Assembly (NCBI RefSeq): GCF_904849725.1
Contig: NC_058518.1
Coordinates: 14,900,147 to 14,964,146, forward strand
Length of the DNA stretch: 64,000 nucleotides
Origin: Hordeum vulgare subsp. vulgare
Lineage: Eukaryota; Streptophyta; Magnoliopsida; Poales; Poaceae
Direction of reading: 5' to 3'
The position numbers were made by a program, and so were the translations under genes. Of this stretch, positions 46,851 through 57,601 are shown one piece after another (positions within the stretch are counted from its first letter, which is position 1; every line of letters begins with the position of its first letter). The notes beneath the pieces were generated by a model that had not been told where the DNA came from, did no database searches, and saw only the letters and a program-made list of their open reading frames with translations.

Positions 46851-49487
46851 CCGTTTGAAAATGCGGTCAGAACGACGGGTATGACCGTTCCTAGATAGTG
46901 GTTGAATCTTGGCAACTTTTGGTGTTTCTATGATGAAATAGATACTTTTGTATCTAAAAATGATTTTTGAAAGAAATAAAGAGCAAACTATAAGGCAGCC
47001 GCAGTTCAAATTTGACCCGCTTCCAACTGATTCGACATAGATTTGTCTTTTTCACGAGAGATGGATAAAAGCTTTTGACACCCAATCATTTTTTCAATTG
47101 TACATTAAATATGGCCTAATATGTTAGAAAAATGATTTGGACCAATTTTGAAACAAATATATGGTAGGTCCTTCACAAAAAAACTCATTTCGGGCACTTG
47201 AAAAATGAAAAATGAATTTTTCATACAAGAAAGATGGAAACTTCCTTAATCAACATTGTTTGTCATTCCAACATGCACCCTTATGCAAAATATGAGACCA
47301 TTTCAACAAACTATGCCATGAATGTGGCCATGAGATTGATCATGTGGCTTGAAAGCCATGAATCTTCACACATGACAGCTCATTTCTGTGAACACTTTTT
47401 AAAAATAATTGTCATATTACAAGGCTATTATTTTTTCTGGTAAATTTATCACTTATGATGACACAATGCGAAGGTTTTCCAATTTTTTGATATTTTTTGA
47501 ATTTTTCATGCCCGTTTGAAAATGCGGTCAGAACGACGCGTATGACCGTTCCTAGATAGTAGTTGAATCTTGGTAAACTTTTGGTGTTTCTATGATGAAA
47601 TATATACTTTTGTATCTAAAAATGATTTTTGGAAAAATAAAGAGCAAACTATAAGGCACCGCAATTCAAATTGGACCCGCTTCCAACTGATTCGACATAG
47701 ATTTGTCTTTTTCATGAGAGATGGATAAAAGCTTTTGACACCCAACCATTTTGTCAATTGTACATTAAATATGGCCTAGTATGTTAGAAAAATGATTTGG
47801 ACCAATTTTGAAACAAATATATGGTAGGTCCTTCACAAAAACACTCATTTTGGCACTTGAAAAATGAAAAATGAATTTTTCATACAAGGAATATGAAAAC
47901 TTCCTTAATCAACATTGTTTGTCATTCCAACATGCACCCTTCTACAACATATGAGACCATTTCAACAAACTATGCCATGAATGTGGCCATGAGATTGATC
48001 ATGTGGCTTGAAAGCCATGAATCTTCAGACATGACAGCTCATTTCTGTGAACACTTTTTAAAAATAATTGTCGTATTACAAGGCTATTATTTTTCCTGGT
48101 AAATTTATCACATATGATGACACAATGTGAAGGCTTTCCATTTTTTTGATATTTTTTGAATTTTTCATGCCCGTTTGAAAATGCGGTCAGAAGGACGGGT
48201 ATGACCGTTCCTAGATAGTGGTTGAATCTTGGTAATGTTTTGGTGTTTCTATGATGAAATATATACTTTTGTATCTAAAAATGATTTTTGGAAAAATAAA
48301 GAGCAAACTATAAGGCAGCTGCAGTTCCAATTTGACCCGCTTCCAACTGATTCGACATAGATTTGTCTTTTTCACGAGAGATGGATAAAAGCTTTTGACA
48401 CCCAACCATTTTGTCAATTGTACATTAAATATGGCCTAGTATGTTAGAAAAATGATTTGGACCAATTTTGAAACAAATATATGGTAGGTTCTTCACAAAA
48501 AAACTCATTTTGGGCACTTGAAAAATGAAAAATGAATTTTTCATACAAGGAAGATGAAAACTTCCTTAATCAACATTGTTTGTCATTCCAACATGCACCC
48601 TTCTGCAAAATATGGGACCATTTCAACAAACTATGTCATGAATGTGGCCATGAGATTGATCATGTGGCTTGAAAGCCATGAATCTTGAGACATGATAACT
48701 CATTTCTGTGAACACTTTTTAAAAATAATTGTCATATTACAAGGCTATTATTTTTCCTGGTAAATTTATCACATATGATGACACAATGCGAAGGTTTTCC
48801 AATTTTTTGATATTTTTTGAATTTTTCATGTCCGTTTGAAAATGCGGTCAGAACGATGTGTATGACCGTTCCTAGATAGTGGTTGAATCTTGGTAAACTT
48901 TTGGTGTTTATATGATGAAATATATACTTTTGTATCTAAAAATGATTTTTGGAAAAAATAAAGAGCAAACTATAAGGTAGCCGCAGTTCAAATTTGACCC
49001 GCTTCCAACTAATTCGACATAGATTTGTCTTTTTCACGAGAGATGGATAAAAACTTTTGACACCCAACCATTTTGTCAATTGTACATTAAATATGGCCTA
49101 GTATGTTAGAAAAATGATTTGTACCAATTTTGAAACAAATATATGGTAGGTCCTTCACAAAAAAACTCATTTTGGGCACTTGAAAAATGAAAAATAAATT
49201 TTTCATACAAGGAAGATGAAAACTTCCTTAATAAACATTGTTTGTCATTCCAACATGCACCTTTCTGCAAAACATGAGACCATTTCAAGAAACTATGCCA
49301 TGAATGTGGCCATGAGATTGATCATGTAGCTTGAAAGCCATGAATCTTGAGACATGACAGCTCATTTCTGTGAACACTTTTTACAAATAATTATCGTATT
49401 ACAAGGCTATTATTTTTCCTGGTAAACTTATCACATATGATGACACAATGCGAAGGTTTTCCAATTTTTTGATTTGTTTTGAATTTT
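46851..49487. repeat. Four tandem copies of a 660-bp repeat in CACTA-A
   Basis: Units begin at CCGTTTGAAAATGCGGTC near 46851, 47512, 48171 and 48832 (periods 659-661). They are highly similar and contain GAACGACGGGTATGACCG and TTCGACATAGATTTGTC. A partial duplicate of the first bases lies at 46832. The array lies just downstream of the minus-strand transposase, whose last codons run into it. The related, more diverged array is at 18724-19810 in CACTA-B. Confidence 0.93.
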
Positions 49488-52400
49488 ATAACCTTTCTTC
49501 TTTTCTTTGTGCCTTCAACTGTTGCACCATCAATGAGCACACGTTCCCGGTCCCTACTCACTCTGCTTTGCACCAGAACTTCCATAGAGTCATCACCAGC
49601 TTGCACCGGAACTTCCGTACAATCATCATCGTGATATGTTAGGCCACTACCACCGGCGGCGCCCTTTTCCACTTCAGTTTCAGTTTTAGTCACACTCCAC
49701 AAGTGTGTGTGCTCAAAGTTTTGCACAACTCGCCATTTTTCGTTCAAAAGAGTGTCTCGCAGGTAAAACACCATTGTTGCTTGTGCTGTTAGAATAAAGG
49801 GATCACTCTTATACGAGCACCTTGAAGTGTTGATGCTTTTGAAGTGGCCATCATATTTGACACAAGAGCGTCTCTTCTTCTTGCTACCAAGATCAAACCA
49901 GTCACAGCGAAATAAGACAACCGAGCGAAGGATGCCTCCACTAGAGTTGTACTGCAACTCTATGATGCTTCTCAGCTGACCATAGAAGTCAATGTTCGCA
50001 CGATCATGTGACCCCTCGGTGACGATTCCACTATTTTGTGTCTTCCTTTTTTCCTCGCGCTCAACGGTGTGGTACCGGACACCATCAGCAATGCATGCTA
50101 AATACACTCACACTCGCTTATTCGGTAAGCATGCCAAAGAAAATAGATCATCACTGAGCTTCTTATCCTCATGCAACTTCCCAACATGATTCTTAAACCA
50201 TTTAGCAAATCCCTTGGCAACCCTTGTATCAACATTGATCTGGCTTTCTTCCTGATATAACTCTTCCTTGCATTTCCTGCAATGCCAACAAAACATGTGA
50301 ATTAAAATAATAGGCTGGTGCCAACAACCCAAGAAAAAGTAAATAAATAACGAGTGCACAAGATATAACGTACTCGATATATGGTATAACCTCGGCGCAA
50401 TTGCTAAGCACATACCAAACCATCTTGTCATACTCGTCACCAGCCTCCAAGTATCGCGAGGCTCCAAGAAAGTTCACACCATGGTTGAAAACCGAGACAT
50501 CACCACTATGCGAATCAGACCGCTCTCTATTTCTGCCCGGCCAATTCCATCTTGTTTCCACATCGCCAAAGTATCTAGAGCAAAAAGTCAAGCACTCGTC
50601 AATGACATATGATTCAGCAATCGAACCTTGAGGTCTTGCCGTGTTTCACACATAACGCTTACAAGTAAGCAGCCTTCTTTCGATTGGGTACATCCAACCG
50701 TATTGCACAGGGCCTCTAAGCATTGCCTCTTTTGGTAAGTGCACCGCCAAATGGACCATCACGGTGAAGAAAGCTGGAGGGAAAATCTTCTCAAGCTTGC
50801 AAAGAATAATTGGGATTTCTTTTTCAAGTATTTCCAGAACAGTTAACTTGAGTGTTTTGTAGCACAGTTCTCTAAATAAATTTCCAAGCTCAGCAACCGC
50901 TTCATATATATCATTGTCCATGATTCCACGGAGGCCAGCCGGTAAAATCCTTTGGAGGAGGATGTGACAATCATGGGTTTTCAGTACTGAAAGCTTGAAT
51001 CCATCAGAAGTAACACACTTTTCTAGGTTAGAAGCATAACCATCTGAAAATCTCACCGCTCTTATGAATAAACAGAATGCTAGCTTTTGTTCTTTACTCA
51101 TTGTATACCATGCTTGTGGCATCTCAAATGTATCTTCAGCTTCATCATGTTGTAGATGCAAATCTTCTCTTATACCCATGTCCTCCAAATCAAGCCTAGA
51201 ACTAACTGTGTCCTTTGTCTTCCCTTCAATGTTCAGAAACGTCCCTAGCAGATTCTCACATATGTTTTTCTCAATGTGCATTACATCGAGATTATGCCTT
51301 AATTACAGACTAGCCCAATATGGGAGGTCCCACAAACAAGACCTCCGGTCCCAACATTGACCTTCCGCGCGCTTTCTTATCTTTGCAAGCTTTCCTCGTC
51401 TCACATCCTTCACCTTCTCAAGTTGCTGCTCCAGCTCTTCCTTAGTGAATTTAGCTGGCTTGTCACGGGTTTCATTATCACCATTAAAATCTTTGCTTCT
51501 TCTCCAGTGATGGTTTCGGGGAAGAAAGCGGCGGTGCCCAATATAGCAGATCATGCTCCTTATTCTCTTTGAGCAAGGGTCTTTGTCACAATGGACACAT
51601 GCCTGATAACCCGCTGTGATCCTCATAGACAGAGTGTGCAGTGCCGGGAAATCATGGATGGACCATATGACTGCAACACGTAGATTGAACTTTTCTTCCG
51701 GACTAGAGGCATCGTATGTAGGTACACCAGTCCAGAGCTGGAGTAGTTCTACTACGAGGGGCTCCATAAATACATCAAAATCCTTTCCTGGAGACTCTGG
51801 ACCCGAGATAAGCAGTGACATCATGAAGTTGGACTGATCCATGCATGCTCATGGTGGCAGGTTGTACGGCACCACAAAAACGGGCCACATGCTATAAGAC
51901 GTGTTCATGTTCCCAAACGGATTAAAGCCATCTGTGGCAATGCCGAGTTTTATATTCCTCGGATCTGCAGCAAAATCTCCATGTTCACTGTCAAATTCTT
52001 TCCATGCCTCTCCGTCCGCTGGATGGCTCAGTTCATTGTCCACAGGTTGCCGCTGAAGCTTGTGCCATTGTACCTCCAACGATGATTTCTTCGAGATAAA
52101 CATCCGCTGCAGCCTTGGTATCAATGGAAAGTGCCTCAATACCTTCTCTGGTATTGACTTCTTCCCATCAGCATCTTTCCACCTAGAGGCATTGCATTTT
52201 GGACAGTTGTCATGCTTCGCAAAATCCTTCTGAAATAAGACACAGTTATTTGGGCACACATGTATTGAAACATAACCTAGCCCCAGCCCACGGATTATGC
52301 TCAATGCTTCATCATAAGACCTGGGAACACAGCTATCAGGCAATTGCAAGGTCAAAAGGCGGAGTATTGCGTTGAATGCAACATTGCTAATCCGGTAGAA

Positions 52401-52937
52401 AGACTTGATGTGGAGTAACTTCACGGTGAAGGTAAATCTTGAAAATTTACCCCCTTCATGAGATGTGCGCTTAGCCTCCTCCAACACCTCACCAAACATC
52501 GACTTCTACCCATCAACACGATCTTCAGCATCGTACAGATCCTTCAATAGGTCAGGAATCCTATCATCTTCATGCCCATCCTCTTCATTCAAACCAGCAT
52601 TCTCTCGCAAAATATTTTCCATAAAATTAATGCCAGCATCACCACCACCCATCATATGAGGGGCCTGTGTATCAGCTTCAATATGTTGAGGTTGTTCGGC
52701 TAAAGGTTCTCCATGATATATCCATCTATCATATGTGCTGGCCATCCCATTAAGAAGAAGATGATCTTCCACTACTCCTTGAGCTTTTCTCGAACGGTTG
52801 AGGCAATTACAGCATGGGAAAACAATGACAACATCCTTGAAAAAATTTGCCTGAACAAATTGCATGAATTCATCAACTCTTTTCATATGTTCTTTCGAAA
52901 ACCTTCTAACTCCTTTTCTAATCCAGCTTCTGTCCAT
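49391..52937 (-). pseudogene. Tnp2-type (TNPD) transposase of CACTA-A
   Basis: Starts at MDRSWIRKGVRRFSKEHMKR directly after an AG acceptor. The transposase-associated domain includes FPCCNCLNRSR and DHLLLNGM. The Tnp2 core includes HVCPNNCVLFQ, ATDGFNPFGNMNTSYSMWPV, LDVMHIEKNICENLLG and TVMVHLAVHLPKEAMLRGP. The C-terminal part has IINVDTRVAKGF-like, FYGQLRSIIELQYNSSGG and VVLFRCDWFD segments. A GT-AG intron (about 50369-50286) joins VIPYIE to KCKEELYQEE in frame. Five stops interrupt one otherwise continuous frame: 52506 (TAG), 51849 (TGA), 51303 (TAA), 50646 (TGA) and 50108 (TGA). No frameshift was found. CACTA-C shows Trp and Arg at two of these positions. Confidence 0.9.
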
Positions 52938-54228
52938 CTGCCAAAGAAAGCAATGGTTCCAAGTTAGCAAATCTATCTAAGTGCATCAACATTAATTAAT
53001 GAGAATGGATGGCAGTAATGGTAGTTAAAAATCCAGAAAATAAGGTAGGCACCAAACTTTATATGCTAACTGCCTAACCACAACATTCAGCTATTTCCAA
53101 TTTCTCACTACTTTAGTCCAGTTCACATGGTTTACTGATTTCACATGGGAGCAATAAAAAGCAGTTCAAATAGAAATACAGATGCTGTGGTGAACATGGG
53201 AGAAAAGAAAAGCTAACAAAAACATGGTGCTTCACAAAAAACAGAGGGTGGTTTACAAACAATTACTGTGGTTAAACCACCAACAATAACAACATATGCT
53301 GCCACAAAGAACAATTTTGGTTAAACTACCAACAATAACAACACTGTAAATTTACATGAATGGCATTTCAAAGATTGCATCAAATCTACATTAATGAGAT
53401 TTTTCCTAGTTTATATCAAATCTACATCAATATTGATGTTCTTAAATATATTTGAGGCAGAGGTGTAACATCAAATTTCATAGGTGCTGAAAAATCTCAA
53501 CTAATGTATACTACATCAACTACTGTGGTGAAAATAAGGTGCTGAAATTATCTTCATCAACTACATCAACTACTCAACTACATCAACTACATCAACTACT
53601 CAATTTCATCAACAAAAATTCTCTTCACAATTTCTACCAACTTCATCAGCACAGAGGAGAGGGGGACAGGAGAGGGGGAAGAGAGCATACCGGCGGCAGC
53701 AGCGAGTCCCCCATGCTTGGCGGTGAGTCCCTCATGCTCGGCGGCGGCGAGTCCCCCATGTGTGGGCGAGATCGCTGTCCGAGGCGAGCGGCACCACCAC
53801 CACTACCAGTGGGCGAGGTGGTTGAGGCGAGCGGCACCACCACCGCTACCTCCACTGGCCGGGCGAGGTCGTCGTGGCCGAGGCATGGCCGAGGTGGCCG
53901 TGGCGTCGGCACCACCACCACTGCCGATGGGTGAGGTGGTCGTGGCATCAACACCATCACCACTGGAAACCGCCCCCGTCGATCGCCGTCCCCATCCCCG
54001 TCGGTGTCGCCGCCCCCATCCCCATCGATCGCCACCGCCCCGTCCCCGTCGGTCGTCGCCGCCCCTGAGATCTAGATTTTCTCGTCCCCTGTCGGAAATT
54101 GGCTAAGTGTTAGCCCCTGTCGGAAATTGGCCAAGTGTTGGCCGTCCCCGTCGGTACCACTTTTTAATGACACAAGAGACCCGCGATTTAATATAATATA
54201 CACCCAAATACCTATACCTGAGAAACAG
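52938..54228. other. 5' leader of the CACTA-A transposase gene
   Basis: 52938-53530 is AT-rich, intron-like, with an AG just before the transposase ATG. 53535-53620 repeats CATCAACTA. 53640-54070 is GC-rich with GGCGAGCGGCACCACCACC repeats, like the leaders of the other CACTA genes here. At 54080-54145 CTGTCGGAAATTGGC occurs twice. Open frames in the GC-rich part exist on both strands and are not supported as genes. Confidence 0.5.
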
Positions 54229-54309
54229 TCCCTCTCTAGCCCAGCGGTAGAAAACACTTAGCCGAAGCGCTCGGTCATGGGTTCGAGCCCCCGCTCGCGC
54301 ATGTTTTTT
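54229..54309 (+). ncRNA. tRNA-derived Pol III-like unit
   Basis: TAGCCCAGCGG (54237-54247) fits the internal A box and GGTTCGAGCCC (54280-54290) fits the B box, 43 bases apart as in tRNA genes; GGTCATGGGTTCGAGCCCC resembles a variable loop plus T arm. TTTTTT at 54304-54309 could terminate Pol III. A full cloverleaf does not form, since acceptor strands do not pair, so this is a tRNA-like relic or SINE head, not a functional tRNA. Confidence 0.45.
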
Positions 54310-54439
54310 CGGGAATTAAGCGAGGCTCGCACATGTCCCCGCTCGGTCGTCGGCCCCTCACCTGCCTGTCAAATGGGTCCTACCTCAATGACAAGTAAGC
54401 GAGGCTGCTGAGGTGGCTGCGTAACCAGCCTCGTGCCTT

Positions 54440-54691
54440 TGAACTATTTAGTAACGACCATTCATATTGGTCATTCTCACCTAGAAATAAGGCAGTGCGA
54501 GGTATTGTCCGCTTTATGACCTTTTCCAGTAAGCAACTCATGACCTTTCTGATGAAAATGGTCGTTTGTTTTTGGGGCTAGGACCGCTCCAGACAACTTA
54601 CGACCAAATGATATCAAATGGTCATAGATTTATGACCATTCCTTCCGGCGTCACTGACAAAAGGTCGTTAGTTGACATATTTCTTGTAGTG
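54440..54691. repeat. CACTA-A right terminal and subterminal repeats
   Basis: GGTCGT, ACGACC and TGGTCAT words in both orientations end in the 31-bp terminal repeat (54661-54691). This is the promoter-proximal end for the minus-strand genes. Confidence 0.85.
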
Positions 54692-55545
54692 ATGACGGGC
54701 CAGGTGGTGGGTCTTTGTGACGGCACCGGTGATGACGGATCTTGGTATCCCGTGATCGGGCTCGTCGCAGGATCCGATACTGGCGGCGAGTCGGGGAGAC
54801 ATAGTTGCCAGTGAAAACAGAGCCGACGGCGGACGATGGCGGCGTTCTGCGTTGTTACCTTGATGAAGGCTTCGACCTATAACTACTGTCGATTCACTCG
54901 TGCTGCTCCAGGGGAAACCCTAAGATCTAGTTTTCCAGATCGGACGATGGCGGCATTGCGGTGTCGTTCCTCTCTAGGGAGCATCGTTTGTGGAGCAGCG
55001 CTGGAAGACAGAGGGAGGAGGTGGAGCGTCTTCGTCCTACACGGAGCTTCGGTGGTTATGTGAGGTCATGCCTGGCCGACAAGTGCTACGCTTTATCATG
55101 CTTGTTCGACAGGTACTACGCACGACAGATCTTACAGAGTCTTCGCGTCTGGATGGACGAACGCAGGGAGGTGGTGCCGTTGGGCGCCGTGGTGGTGTCG
55201 ACGGATGGCCGGACTGGCAAGGATGATGCAGATTTCACTCTTGAAGATGGGTCAGCGGTTTGATGATGATAGTGGCTTCTAAAACATGTGCATGTGGTGT
55301 ACGCTTTAGGTGTGCTGCACCGATTGTTAGTTCCGATATGTTATGTGGATGGATCGGCGACGACACCGGTTTTAGATATGGGGAGTGAGAGCACTACACA
55401 TTATCGCGTTTTATAGGTGTGAGTGGGGGCTTCGGATCGCTTGATGTATGTTCTTGTCAGATCTTTGTTGAATAAGTAATAAAGATGACTGTATGCAACG
55501 ATTGTTGCAGAGGCCGAGGGTCTTAACCTTCTTTAAAAAAAAGAT
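54692..55545 (+). mobile_element. LINE-like retroposon, second half with tail
   Basis: Continues 5876-6361 after CACTA-A. The last part has the Triticeae LINE tail wording: TTGAATAAGTAATAAAGATG, then GATTGTTGCAGAGGCCGAGGG, then an A-rich end at about 55536-55543. The frames at 54836-55263 are unremarkable. No target duplication was found. Confidence 0.55.
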
Positions 55546-55672
55546 ATTACACCAGGTGGAAGCTCCAGCCACCACGACATCCTCTAGGTGCAGTGCAAGA
55601 GAACCCCTCTTCTGTCAACTCGATTCAGTCCATAGTTCAAAAAAGCGCTATGCGTTAATTGCGTGGTTTGCC

Positions 55673-55730
55673 ACCGCCTTGGTGAGTGGTCAACTATGGA
55701 CTGAGTGGGTTGACCACTCACCAAGGCGGT
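55673..55730. repeat. 22-bp perfect inverted repeat with 14-base loop
   Basis: Left arm ACCGCCTTGGTGAGTGGTCA plus AC (55673-55694), right arm its exact complement (55709-55730). CAGTCCATAG at 55626 also pairs with CTATGGACTG at 55694. Confidence 0.9.
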
Positions 55731-55799
55731 AGGATGTGGTTAACACCTACATCCTGCATTTGGAAATTCATTATGCATGTATAGTTCATTGAGAAATAT

Positions 55800-56210
55800 A
55801 TGATGAAATTCAGTTAACTCGAAAACATTCAGATAACGAATCAAAATTCAGTTAACTAACAAAATTCAGTTATTTAGCAAAATTCAGTAAACTCACAAAA
55901 ACCAGTTAACTTACAAATTCAGTTAACTAACAACAATCCAATCAACTAAAGAAAATTCAGTTAGGTTACAAATTTCAGTTAACTAACAACATTCAAATAA
56001 CTAAGCAAAATTCAGTGAAGTGAGAAAATTCAGTTAATTTAGCAAAATTCAGTGAACTTACTAAATTCAGTTAACTTACCAAATTCAGTGAACTAACAAC
56101 AATTTAGTTAACTTACCAAACAAGCAGCCAATTAACTACAGAAATTTAAGTTAGGTTACAAATTTCAGTTAAGTGACATAACATAAATTTCACTTTAAAA
56201 AATCCAGTTA
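55800..56210. repeat. ATTCAGTTAAC minisatellite
   Basis: About twenty degenerate copies of an 18-20 base unit, AAATTCAGTTAACTNACAA, in tandem. No coding potential. Confidence 0.85.
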
Positions 56211-57601
56211 ACTGACAAAAGCACACTTCACATTAAACCATAGCCCTCGTTCATCCCTATAAAAACTTTATGGGTTCAAAAGTGCAACTTGTCAACATAA
56301 TCCAAGTGCTACTAAGTTTTGAGATAATGCGACTACTTAAGGTACTATGCCTGTTGTACCAGACAACCATAGAAACGTATTCGACTCAATCTTCCCCCAA
56401 ATGGCACACATTTAATTGGCCTTATGTGGTGCATCATGCAATTCGGTTCAGAAAAATGCAGCTGGCCACAGAAAAGAGGCTTCATAGTGGTGTCAGGGGT
56501 GTCCAGCATCCGCACATCAACAATTAATATATATCACCTTAAGTCACCAACCAAACATAGATCGAAAACATCATTCCCCAGTCCAGGAAGAACCCTAACC
56601 CTAATCCTAGTTTTGCAGCATGCATAAACCTCGCTCCATCGACAACCATAACCTTGCCTAATAAAGAACAGTAACTCTAACCCAGTAGACCTAATCTAGC
56701 CCCAGGATGAACCCAAACCATAGCTCACCAAGAACCCTAACCCTAGCTCAGCAGACCAAAGGAACTTACCCAAAGAGCCATGTCCATGCTTATGATGTCG
56801 CATTCATCCTCTGAACTCGTTTCCCCGTCATTCTAGAAAGGCATGGCGTCGGGGAAGCTTCCATGGCACTAGTTGTCGCGGGCGTCGAAGAGTAGAGAGG
56901 AGAGTGAGAGAGTGAGAGTGAGAGCATAGAGGATTGTGGGCAGGGGAGGAGAGGGAGGAAGATAAGAAATTAATACGAGTGAAGGGTAACGGCCGTTAAC
57001 GGCTTGGCCGTCAAGCGAGCCGATGACGTGGTCTGAAAGATGGGGCCCTCACGGTAAGAAAATGGTTTAAATCCTTAGCAACTGGCAATTTGCCAGTTGA
57101 CTGCATGCATCGATTGATGCAGAGGCCGGGGGCTAAGTTATTTTTTTTTTAAAAACTGGTTTTTTGAGACAACTAACGAGAAAAGTGGTAGCTATTAGTC
57201 ACAAACAAATTTCTCGTAGTTTTTTGGAACCCTAACGTGAATTGTGGTAGTTTTATTTTGTTCAATCCAATCTTATCAGTGTATCTTTTCATCTCGTCGA
57301 TATTGCATATTTCTTCTAATTAATCATCGGGGCTATGTTTTGCAAGTGGGTGTTTACATTTTGCTGACCTAGGTTAGTATGCCGCTCCATCTGTGTGCCC
57401 TGTTGTCTTGATTCATTCTCCCCTCTTCTCTTTCTTCTTTCCTTTTGATTTCCTGTTCTGCAACCTTTCTTCGTGCTCGCCCTCCATTGATCCTCTTCCT
57501 CCTAATTCTTTTGATTGTCTGCCGGTGCGTTTGTCAGGAGGAGAATGAGGGGGTTGAGGTGGGTGGTTGTGTGATTTCTTAGATGAATGTATGGCAGCGA
57601 C

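Larger units (their letters stand above)
6362..54691 (-). mobile_element. CACTA-A, CACTA transposon containing all nested elements
   Basis: Both ends start CACTACAAGAAATATGTC and are identical for 31 bases in inverted orientation (6362-6392 and 54661-54691). The flanking three bases are ATG on each side (6359-6361 and 54692-54694), the 3-bp duplication typical of CACTA elements. Next to each end are subterminal repeats of the kind ACGACC, GGTCGT and TGGTCAT. Its genes run on the minus strand: a Tnp2 transposase (52937-49391) and a Transposase_24/TNPA-like gene (about 36.7-33.4 kb). Removing CACTA-B and the LTR element at 38907-45841 leaves roughly 15.3 kb of its own DNA, a normal size for an autonomous element, though the transposase now has stops. 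Confidence 0.88.
55546..57591. other. Mostly gene-free stretch with minisatellite and weak gene relic
   Basis: A hairpin (55673-55730) and a minisatellite (about 55800-56210) are listed separately. On the minus strand 56530-56380 reads MMHHIRPIKCVPFGG then RFYGCLVQQ, faintly like a GRF-type zinc-binding segment; 56830-56770 reads NDGETSSEDECDIISMDMALW before a GT. They may be exons of one degenerate gene, but I cannot name it. At 57098-57160 there is a LINE-type tail (GCATCGATTGATGCAGAGGC followed by T- and A-runs). Confidence 0.35.

Noticed and set aside
46851..49487. The regular repeats as a CRISPR array or centromeric satellite
   Set aside because: Whole 660-bp units repeat with no spacers, in four copies inside a transposon; this is an internal transposon array.
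53646..54106. Frames of 129 residues on both strands
   Set aside because: Triplet-like GC repeats in the transposase leader; no evidence of translation.
54229..54309. Functional tRNA gene
   Set aside because: Acceptor strands do not pair and the T stem has mismatches; kept only as a tRNA-derived relic.
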